Origin: Allolobophora icterica
Taxonomy: Eukaryota > Annelida > Clitellata > Crassiclitellata > Lumbricidae
DNA length: 64,000 nucleotides
Direction: 5' to 3'
Assembly: GCA_963556255.1 (NCBI GenBank)
Contig: OY744607.1
Location: 6,424,239-6,488,238, forward strand
Part shown: one piece after another, positions 49,105-59,600 of the stretch
Layout: every line of letters starts with the position of its first letter
Position numbering within the stretch: position 1 is the first letter of the stretch
The notes under the pieces: generated by a model
What the model was told of the DNA's origin: nothing
Seen by the model: the letters and a program-made list of their open reading frames with translations, nothing else
Databases searched by the model: none
Program-made: the position numbers and the translations under genes

Positions 49105-49880
49105 TACACTGTGTCCCGATGAAAAGTGGACCCCAAGAAAAAGTGTCATAACTCGGTCAAAACTTTTAGCATTTGCCTGAAATTTTAAAAACAACAATAG
49201 CCATATTACAACCAAATCCTAACGCCGTTTGGAAATGTTGCCGAGTTTGTCAAGTTTGTGAATGTTTGAGACGCAGCCCTGAAAATGGGAAGTTTCCAAC
49301 ATACAAGAGCCACAAGGAAGTGAAGTTCAGCTACAGCTGGTGTTCAAAATGCCCTTTTTGTTCACGGACACACGACCGTAGACGTGGACGCCACTGTTTG
49401 ATGGCCCGATCGATGATCACGTGATCAAACAGCTGCCACTCTTCAATCAGACGCGCCTCCGGTGATCGACGTCACGAATGCGGGAACGATAAACGCGCTC
49501 CTCCAGTACACTCCAGGTTTGGATTTCGCGTCTGATTGAAGAGTGGCAGCTGTTTGACCACGTGATCATCGATCGGGCCATCAAACAGTGGCGTCCACGT
49601 CCACGGTCGTGTGTCCGTGAACAAAAAGGGCATTTTGAACACCAGCTGTAGCTGAACTTCACTTCCTTATGGCTCTTGTATGTTGGAAACTTCCCATTTT
49701 CAGGGCTGCGTCTCAAACATTCACAAACTTGACAAACTCGGCAACATTTCCAAACGGCTTTAGGATTTGGTGGCAATATGGCTACTCTTGCTGTTTGTAA
49801 AATTTCAGGCAAATGCTAAAAGTTTTGACCGAGTTATGACACTCTTTCTTGGGGTCCACTTTTCATCGGGACACAGTGTA
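49105..49880. mobile_element. 776-bp foldback (giant palindrome) element
   Basis: Two arms of about 350 bp (49105-49455 and 49527-49880) are near-perfect inverted copies around a 71-bp loop. Ends TACACTGTGTCCCGATGAA / TTCATCGGGACACAGTGTA are flanked by TA on both sides, as in Tc1/mariner-like insertions. Adjacent CATAGGCGTTATTTGTGGGG (49075-49095) is a terminus of the hAT-like family at 9372 and 45939, so this element sits in or beside another one. Confidence 0.9.
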
Positions 49881-49959
49881 TATGTCTGGACCGTAGGGCA
49901 GTTATGCTGCTATTGGGAAACTTCAATTATCCCGCTTTGCGGGTAAAACTGATTCCATC

Positions 49960-50045
49960 TCTCTCTCTCTCTGCCTCTGTCTGTCTGTCTGTCTGCCTGT
50001 CTGTCTGTCTCGCGCACTCACACACACACCAACACGCAGCGTGTC
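49960..50045. repeat. CT / CTGT simple repeats
   Basis: CTCTCTCTCTCTGCCTCTGT then CTGT units and ACACACAC. Confidence 0.85.
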
Positions 50046-50113
50046 ACATTACAGAGGCTCGATCATGAGGCAAAATCTTCGTAGCTCCCGATGCCAACAG
50101 TATTTATTTTTTA

Positions 50114-50285
<172 letters not shown>

Positions 50286-50608
50286 AGAGGGAGAGCCCGG
50301 GATTCACAATTATAACAATTTAGCTTACGTATTTTTTACATTTTTATCTCATGAAGCACATTAAAGTTTCTTTAAAAAATTTACATACCGTGATTTTTCA
50401 CGGGTTAGGGCCTACAGCTAGTGCATATATAGTTTCAATCTATTGGTATCACACAAACCTAATAATTGTGGCGGATTGCCACTCCTCGCCTTCATTTTTG
50501 TTGTTGTTATTTTGCGCCTTCTGTGGCGATCGATGTCTCGGAAGACTCTCTCGGATCCGTCCACCTAGCCTATAGGCCTACATTCGCACCTAGCCGGCTC
50601 CGCCCAAT

Positions 50609-51039
50609 CAGTGTTTAATCTAGTCCCCCTCTTATGGGGGGGGGGAGGGGCAAGGTTTGTAGGGGACCAACAAGGGCGAAATTTTTGGGAAATTTCATCC
50701 GTCTTCGAAGATCCAACGACTTTGACGACTTCTTCGGGAATTTCATCTTAAAAAGTTGATGACCTTTTTTTAGGAATTCCTCCCACAAAACCTTCATGAA
50801 ATCATCCCTGAAAAATGTAACGACCTTTTTTTAGGAATTCTTCTCTCAAAAACTTTCATATATCTTATTCTATTATTTTATTCTTATATTACTCGCTTCT
50901 GGAGGGCGAAACATATATACTGGAGGGGGAATTTCCCTCCCAAAGGTGTCTGCATTAAAATATTGCTGGTCTCTGGGGAACCATAAATCCTGGAGGGGAA
51001 TTCCTCCCCCCCCCCCCAAGGTGTCTAGATTAAACACTG
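50609..51039. mobile_element. hAT-like element, 431 bp
   Basis: Ends CAGTGTTTAATCTAG and CTAGATTAAACACTG are 15-bp TIRs. CCGCCCAAT is repeated exactly at 50600-50608 and 51040-51048 (8- or 9-bp target duplication). Interior has internal repeats (CCTTTTTTTAGGAATTC twice; CTGGAGGGG-AATT twice) and poly-C/G runs. Confidence 0.9.
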
Positions 51040-51344
51040 CCGCCCAATAAACATGTATATAAGACGACGACGAACAAGGGAACAAATATCGACGCCAGCT
51101 GCCTATAGGTTGCCATTAGACATCGTTAAACTCTGGATCTACGCCAGCTGGTTCTTCCGCTCGCCACTAGGTGTTTACACGACTACACGTCGCCTACTTG
51201 CTTCATGTTTGACAAGATTTAGATCAGAGCATTCTCCGATCAGCATTGGAGGGCACCCAAAGCCGAGTCACCGGATTTACAATACGGGTCGATAACTGAC
51301 TTTTGACTCATCTCGCTATATACTATGCGTGAAATGTAAATGAA

Positions 51345-51618
51345 GAAGATGAGCAGTCCCTTAAATTCCCTTTACTAAATCAGGCAGCCATGGGTATACA
51401 TTTATTAAGTGTTATAGTGACTTTATTTTGTTAGCCTCGGCGTATGAGGGCAGGTGGCCAGTCCTCTCCCTCGCCATCTCATCTTCCCACTGACAGTGTC
51501 CGGTCAGTGTACTAGCTGACTCGGCTAGTGGGCGCATGCGTGCAAATATTTCGAACCAAATTTCTGCCCTGGCGCAGATTTCAACCCCCGGTCGACCTCT
51601 TGGTTGATAGTCCAGCAG
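51345..51618 (-). mobile_element. SINE family A, 3' part, interrupted
   Basis: Minus strand copy: GTTAGCCTCGGCGTATGAGG, CTCTCCCTCGCCATCTCATC, CCCACTGACAGTG. It breaks at TAGTCCAGCAG (51618); the missing head (GGCACTAACCGCTACACTAG) resumes at about 52780-52812. Confidence 0.85.
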
Positions 51619-52779
51619 GGCCGTATTCATGAGATGGGTGTAACTCTTACTCCCAGCTTAAATCTGGCCTACGCCGGAGTAGTGGGTTAAATCGGTATTC
51701 ATGAGACAAGCGTACCGCCTTACTCTGGGTATAACGCTACTCCGAATCGACCCTAGGAGTAAGTCCACTTCCCAGCGTAGCGGCTATAAACAAAGATGGC
51801 GGGCGTCGAAATTCGCCGCATTCGATGAGGTTTTAGATGTCAAAAAGTCTTTCAGAGGTGCCGTAATTAACTCGTATTGTTCACCGACAACGAACTTTAT
51901 ACTGCTTTTCGTTCTAGCTGTCACAAACTGCTAAAATTTGATGAGATGTCTGACGATGATGCATTCGAAGTGCCGCGCATGGGTTCCTTACAGTAAGCTT
52001 ACTGTGGGCACAGTGGAAGAATACATGCTGTGGGTAACGCGGGTTTATTTTCACGTAATTTAACTGTAGAATGCAACGGATACCAAAAAAGCTGTGCTGG
52101 AATATTATTGTCAAGGAAAGAGTTTTTAACTCACGAGTTGACTGGTGCATTTGAGAATTTTGTATAAGCTTAGGTTTGTTCTGAAGGCATTATTATTAAA
52201 TCTATTGCGTTTTTTATATCCAATAATTAATTGGATCCCGTAAGTAATGGTGAAAATGTTGATTTCTCATTCTTAAGCAATTGATTAGCATAGACATTAC
52301 AAACATTATACACATTATTTTATAGTAACCTAGCTGTAATGCAATCTTTCATAATAATGCAGAGAATATCAATTTACCCTCATTAATTTATCTTGTGTTA
52401 TAATTTAGTTGTTATTATTTAACCATAAAATCATCCAGACTTACTCTAACCCACGCCTGTTTTGATTTTACGTTTAGGCCTATGTTAAATATGATTCGTT
52501 TTGATTAACGGCCGTCGTTTAATCTGTGTTTACTTCAGCTGTCGGGACTGACGGCATATAAATACCTTGTAAGCATGCTAAAATAATCCATAACCACTCA
52601 AATTATGACGAGTGTACTTTCGCGCGGGGAAAACCCAGCATTTACGCCCGGAATAACTAATCCCTTAGATACTCCGGTCTCATGAATACGAACCACGACT
52701 AAGTGCTATTCGGGGAATAGTTAATCCCGGCGTAGGCCCTACGCTTAGACTAGCTTAATCTTGTCTCATGAATACGGCC
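51619..52779. mobile_element. TIR DNA element nested in the SINE, about 1.16 kb
   Basis: Ends GGCCGTATTCATGAGA / TCTCATGAATACGGCC are perfect 16-bp inverted copies. A second inner copy of the motif occurs on each side (GGTATTCATGAGAC at 51692; GTCTCATGAATACG at 52677), so the TIRs are composite and about 100 bp long. GGGCC..ATTCATGAGA termini recall Harbinger-like elements, but I cannot assign the superfamily. No intact transposase. Confidence 0.85.
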
Positions 52780-52815
52780 TCTGGCACTAACCGCTACACT
52801 AGGCCTATCGAAATG
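52780..52815 (-). mobile_element. SINE family A, head half
   Basis: GGCACTAACCGCTACACTAG is the complement of the family A head and completes the copy broken at 51618. Confidence 0.8.
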
Positions 52816-53575
52816 TGAATGTAATGTATGTGTAAATCTCCTAAATTTCTTATATAGCGTCACGCAAAGCCGCATCACTGGTAACAGTTATTTACATAAC
52901 AAATTAAGTGAAAGTTCGCAAACGACAGATTGGACGTTTGGTGTGAAGCAGAAGTCTATGCACGACATTTGCTCACAGCAGGTTTTCCAAAGCGAATCGA
53001 AGGGAGGCGGGGTGATGTAGCGGTATGTTTTGTGCCTCAAGCCACTGTGTAGCGAGACTAGCCACCCAGCGCCATCGATTTCTGTAGTATGGTCGTGTGC
53101 ACTTTGAACTTTGGAAGGAGGGCAATATCAAACTACAGTTGTAGGCCAGGCTAGGCCTATGTATTGTAAGGTTTTGCACAAGTAAAATCGAAACTTTCCC
53201 CAAACTTTATCAACGATGACAAACTGGAATTTACCACACTGCGCCATTTTTATCAGTGTATGTGCGTTAGATAAAAGCACATTTAGAATATCAGTCGGCT
53301 AAACTACAAGAACCTAAATTCTTCGTAACCCTAAATCCGCAAGTTGAAGCGCTATATTAACCCGTCAGGGTAAGAATTTATTTGACCTAAAAGCGTTTGT
53401 GCTAGAATAGCCATTCTAGGCATTCTAGGCTAAGGTGGCGCTAAAGCAGACCCCAATAATTTATTATGCACTCTACTTCCGATTTATCGAAGCGGTCATA
53501 TTATTTTGAAGGCTAGATTAAAATTAGTCGAAACAGAAATTAGTCGAAACAGAAATGTTGTGAGTTAGAGGATTT
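52816..53575 (+). promoter_or_regulatory. Upstream region of the PARP6/8-like gene
   Basis: Presumed to hold the promoter and 5'UTR. It contains a family B SINE fragment (53020-53150: CCATCGATTTCTGTAGTATG, GGAGGGCAATATCAAAC) and GTCGAAACAGAAAT twice at 53528-53555. No TATA box or CpG island stands out by eye. Confidence 0.35.
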
Positions 53576-53657
53576 ATGAAGCCAGAGCCTTTGGCCGAGA
53601 CGCTTGACAAGAGTCGAGTAACCTATTCCGATTTTCGGACAGAAGAGGAACAGGCAA
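53576..53657 (+). CDS. PARP6/8-like exon 1, part before the MITE
   Basis: ATG AAG CCA start; encodes MKPEPLAETLDKSRVTYSDF then RTEEE, and up to three residues supplied by the MITE terminus. Read without splicing, the frame stops at TAG a few codons into the element (53663-53665). Two in-frame exits exist: GC donor GCAAGT at 53654 or GT donor GTAACT at 53658 (used for these coordinates). Confidence 0.7.
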
Positions 53658-56600
53658 GTAACTAGCCTTTTTCGTTTGGGGGGGCTTAAGCCTTGAACAT
53701 GGCAGCATTTATACAGTGTTCATACGAATTTTAGCCGTAAGCATACAACGGCTTGACTTGTTTGGGGGGGGCTTCAACTTCGTTTGGGGGGGGCTTAAGC
53801 CCCCCCAAGCCCAACGCTAGTTACGTCCCTGAAGAGGAAACGGATTCATCTATAACACCCAGGTCGGATACCACGGAGGAGCCTCCTACGTCTGAGGCCT
53901 CAGACGCTGGAACTGAAGAAGGTAGGAAGATGGTGGCTTTGCCTATGTTTTACCCACCGGCTGGAATCGTGTTTCTCAAGAGCTGCAGCTTGAGCTCCTC
54001 AGTTTGTCCCTTCGACAATTTTGCAAGTTCCTGGAGTGTGTATTAGTCGACAGTAATTTCTGTGGTTTGGGTCGGAAGCGCCGCTGATGAGTTTTTTTCT
54101 TGATGTGGCGTTTTATGAAGGTCAGATTACAGTTACAATTACTTAGCAAAGTACAATGCATGTGGTACCTCATCATAAGGTTTTGAGTGGAAAGTTTTTG
54201 CCAAAACTCTGTGGGCCAAGATCACCAACCCAATAGCCTGGCCATTTATTACACTGAACTTCAGCAGATTATAGTCATGATGTTGATGAAGGACCTTAGC
54301 CAGCCACTTGTCCTTTGGATGGGTGAAACTTATTTTAGACGGGCATAAATTGTGCATGGACATATTTGGACATGTTGCTGAAATAAATTGCTTCTGCTTC
54401 GTGTTCATTATTGTCGTAATTGTGAAATAATGTATAATCCATTCCTCCCTTCATCTGAAGTTAACAGATTGTTGTTTGTATCATTGTATGTATACTGTAT
54501 ACAGCTTAGTTCAGTTGAATGCTTTCAAAAATTTATGAAGATGACATGTGCAGTAAACCACACAAAGTAAGCATAAAGAGTTATAGAGAAAGCGAACTCA
54601 TGGTACTTCAGCAGATTATGGTTATGATGTTGATGGAGGACCTTAGCCAGCCACCTGTCCTTTGGATGGGTGAAACTTATTTTAGATGAGCATAAATTGT
54701 GCATGGACGTATATTTCTACAATACTGATAGTTTTTTCCAATGACTACAATGCACAAGTCACTGTAGATTTAATAGGTCCATGTATGTTAATTAATGCAA
54801 AATTAACGACACAAGCTAGTAGAGGAAGTGTTGGGCTAATTTTCAATCTTGTTTATCACATTTAAAATATTACCCGAAGATTTAAAAATTGCAGAAAGAG
54901 ATTGCAAGGTAGCATTTAAAAAATATTATTAAGAGGGACTTGGTAGTGCATTGAAGTCCTTCACACGTTTTAACTTGGAAGGAGGACAATATCAAATGCA
55001 GTTATATTCTATTATGTTAGTGGCATATATTACCACCCCAAACGTGAGAAGAAATTAGACTGCTACACACTACCATCGAATAAATAAGTACCGGTAGTTA
55101 ATCATTTGCAACACCAATAAACTATTTGTAAGTGTCGAATTATGCTTCTGTTTTACCGAATTGCTGAAAGAAATATTGAGGTTGTTTCACTTAATTTTTG
55201 TTTGTGTTTTTTGAGAGTTGCCTGAAAAATATGTATGTTATATTTGTACTATGCCACAGCGATCATTGTAGATGTTGAGACATATCGAGTGCTGCACAAG
55301 AATTTTAAGCATAGTTTTTAAAACTTTGTGTTACTGTACGATTATCTTAATTTATTGGCACCACACAATCTTGATAATCTGACCAGGGTAGCCGCATACA
55401 GAACAAGCAGATCCTCGATTCTTCATGGCAGAGAGTTCAGTCTTGAAATCAAAATTGAAACAGTCTGATTTGGAGGTTGTAACTAAATCATGAAATATTT
55501 ATGTTGTTTGGTGATTCTTGTTATTATTGGTATTTTTTAGTAGATTATTATGTTAAAAATCTGTAAAATGCACTATACACAACCAGTGGTGTATTTAGTT
55601 ATGTTCATACACCACAAATGCCATTGTTATATTTTGCACACTTTTTATGTTGTCTTGTCGTTCAAGAACTTCAAGAATGCAATTTGCTTAGTTGGAATCT
55701 TTTTATTCCCTGCGTGCTCAAAGAAGTCCAGTTTCACGAAAACTTTGAAAAATGACCATTGATTGTGGATTTTGTTCATTTATAAGCAACCATCAATTGA
55801 TTGATTGTGGATTTGCTAGTGAGCAGCTATCGATTGCGTTGTTATAATGATGCCATAGACGTTATTAGATTAGATACCAAGCTGAGTATTTCTCATTGGT
55901 TTTCAAACATTTGGATATCTAACTGCTCTTCACCTGGCGAGTGACTAGCTGCAACTGCATATCTGTGTGACCTTGCATGCGTTAGAAATCTTTGTAATAA
56001 TAATAATAATAGTACAACTTAGGTGGAATTTATGCTTGGAAATGGATCATACTATGATGCTCGTTTTGAGCTTGCCTGTAATTTTTTTCTTTGCTGTTGA
56101 AACCTCTTGTTGTAGAATTGTGTGAAAAGTAAGGTCGTGTGAAGCTGGATAAGTTGACTTGGTACTTCAAGTCGTGGTGACGTCAAATTCAACTTGAAGC
56201 TGAGCCAAGTGACTTCGTCAGCAGCTTCTTGAATAATTGAAGGGAAAGAGTCGGTTAGTAAATAAACCAAGTTCTTCTGTATTTTTAAAATAAATTATAA
56301 TCAATCTATCAGTCATGCAGGGTTACCAAAAATCAATCAAAGAAGTAGGGTTACCAAAAATCATCAAAAAGTAGGGTGATCACTGATCTTTACTAATTCT
56401 CTTGGAAAAGGTATATGCTGTACATAAAAATACTTCTATTGGTATCAGTAAATTAAGAAAAGTCACTTTCTGTGATGCTTGTAAGAATAGTTTTTATGAG
56501 CTGCACGTGTCATGATGTGAACCACTTACTGATTAATTATTTATTTACTCAGTAGTTCTTCAGGTAGCTGTACTGCTCTACATTGTCTTGCATTCTTGGG

Positions 56601-59600
56601 TATCCATATTACTTGCAAGTATGGTAATGGGAAGTGGGCGTTTCTTGAGGATTACCACTACAACCTATCCTGTACAGAGCATCTTCATGTGAGTTAGCCA
56701 GAAGGTATCTTCTGGTTAAAATCCTCTTCTGTTCTCCATTCTTCCCTACAATCCTTCCCAGATTTCAGCACACATATAGATGTTAGCAAGCATTGACCAC
56801 TTATAGCTTATGTGGCACTACAGAAGCTATAAAAGGCTTTGTAGATCTGCTACTAGCTGTTGCCTTCATTTGCACAACTGATTTGATGGCTTGTACATTA
56901 GACACTGGTGCTATAGAAGTTGCTATTGCTAATTTTATCTTTCTGCGAGGGGGATAGATGATTGGTAACACTCTGGCCTGAAGAGCATTAGATCTTGAAA
57001 AGTTACGGATCAGTACCTCTAGGTCGACTCAGCCTACCACTCCCTAAGGGGCAGCAGTAAAATGAGCGGGCGCCTTCCAGGCTGCCAAGACGTGTGTTAA
57101 TTAAAATGTTGATAACTGTGCTGTCATGTTTCAATGTAAGTTACTGTGGTTTGTCAGTGAGCTTGTCAATAAACACGGATATTATTATTATTATTATTCT
57201 GAATTTTCGTACAGAAATATCTAGAAAACATGCTATGTTATTTCTAAAGGCATGGAAGAATACGACCAAGCCATAGAAAGGCTCGAAACAATACGGCAGG
57301 AAGTGCAGGCGATCAAACAAGCATTTGCTGCTGAGGAACACTCTCCTTTCAAAAGTACGTTTTCATGAAGCATTAGCTTAGCCTTCTGCTAACGCTCCTT
57401 GTGAGGCGCCACTGAGCACAGGTTGAGTGGCGCCTTAGAAGTCTTGAGTGATGATGATGATGATGATGAGCATTAATGAATGTGAAATGTTTGTTTAAGT
57501 TGCGGTCATGGTAATTGCATCGAACACGTGCCATTCTTACAAGGCAATAACCTTTTCATTATGTAGTTGGCAGTTCTTCATCAGTTTTGCAGCTTGAAGT
57601 AAATTGCAAGTTTTGCCCAATGATCCATGCTATCCTGGGTGTGTGTTTCTCTGGCCCAGTGACCTGGAATGGGTGTATTTATTCATTCATTAATCCATTT
57701 ATTTAAGTGTTTTTTTGGTCAGAATATCTATTCTGAAGTATTTCCATTGTAGCTGCTTTGCTTGCACTCAGCTGACTTCCCAGTTTACTCTTAGACTGGT
57801 CTTGGCTATCAGTAAGTCTACTAGTAACTTAGTAAATCTGATTTGGACTTTGGTTTCAGCCTGGCCTCCTCTCACATTGCTGCTTTGCAGCTGTTGACTT
57901 CAGCAGTCTTATCTAAGTGATAGGTTTTCTCAGAGCTAAAGAAAACCAGGAGTTATGATTAAACTCAATTTGGATTAAGCTTGGAACTTTGAATTTTTAG
58001 GAAAAGACTGTTAATTGTATTGCTGATAATAATAATAATATTTTAATCGCAATCATAATTTCAAAATTACTGCAGTTCTTGAAAAAGAGAAGTCACGGGA
58101 ACCAGCTTATTCACAGGCATTTGGTCAATTTATAATTGATAGGCAGGGGTGAAATCGGTTCCAGATCAAGATCCAAAGGGTCAGATGGCTAAGGTGGGTG
58201 GTGTTTAGAGTTGAAACAGCAAGAGAGGTAAAGGGAAGAGGAGGAATTGGGATAGGATTTGTGAAAGAGCAGTGTTTTCAGTTTTGAGTGAAGGACTTGT
58301 GCAGATAGCAAGAGATGAGGTTTTGGTGAGTTTGTGGATGGATCAGATATTTGTGATATTACTATATACTATTACAGAGTTTTTAGAACTGGTCCGTGGA
58401 CCAAGAGGGGTCCGCGAAGGATATGGTGGAGGTCCGCGAGAGCGTTCTGAAAATGTTCATTAATTATTAACACTGCATGGTTTTAGCATAACAGCCTGTG
58501 TTTTCAAATTCATACACTACTTGTAGTATGCCCCTAACTGCATGATCCATACGGGTTCGATTGTGTAAGAGAACACAGCATTTTTGTGACACACCTGCTA
58601 AATACTTTGGTCCGCGAGCTATGCGTAGAAAAAATAAAGATCCCTGGTTCAAACAGTACTATTATATATCATTATACAAGTAATAATAATAAAACAGTTT
58701 TTCAACAAGAGTGTCAGTTGTCATCTTATCCTTTGAATATCACTATGGCATAAAATAATCATGATCATAATAGTCTCCAGACAAATTTTAAAACAGCATG
58801 TATTAGCAAATGGTTTAGTGGCGATGAGCTGATAGCACAGAGAGTGTTCCTGATACTTTGTTCTTGAAGTGGTGCTATTTAAATTTTCAAACACAGTTAC
58901 ACTGTGCTGATTGGCTTTCTTGACATTAAGCATCTACTAAAGCATCTTCTAAAGCAGGTACTTGCTTTTATGCCAAGTTGAAGGATTTTTAATTGCATTT
59001 GCTGTTTTGTTTTAGATATCCGGTTGTGTGGATTACATGTCAACTTTGAATTTTGTGGCGAGAAAGAGAAGCGTTCATACTCGATTAAAGTCTGCGATCA
59101 GTACCCAAGTGCGCCTTAATCTTATGTAGCTTTATGTTTTATGTCTGATTTGCTTTGTTTGATTTAAATGTAGCATAGTCAGTTCAAACTTCAAATTAAA
59201 AGGTTTATGATAGAAAACAGATTACAAATAAAAGGTCTAAGAAGATGAAACAGCCAGCCCATCCTGTTAACTTAACCATCGATAGGCAGTTATGTGTTTA
59301 TGACTGTTTTCTTGACCTTAGCTTATGAGTGTGGCTGGCAAGTGCTCTTCTTTACTGTTGAATCTTCCCACTGATGTGTAAAATCTGTGTCCATAGTCTA
59401 TAGCTGAGTTAGCTAAAGGGCAGATTAGTCTTTGTGGCCAATTGGTTAGAACGCTTGTCCTGTAACGCAGAGAGTGCAGGTTAGAGCCTAGTCCGAGGCA
59501 GTTACTGTGTAGGGACCTTTAGGAGGTCCTTCATTCACAATTGCTTTGCTCCATCGATGTTCTGTCGTATGGTTGTGTTTGCACTTCTGAACTTGGAAGT

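Noticed and set aside
49173..49812. Mirrored Cys-rich frames as a real gene pair
   Set aside because: They are the two arms of one palindrome; without a start context, splice sites or a known domain I list them only as a curiosity of the foldback element.
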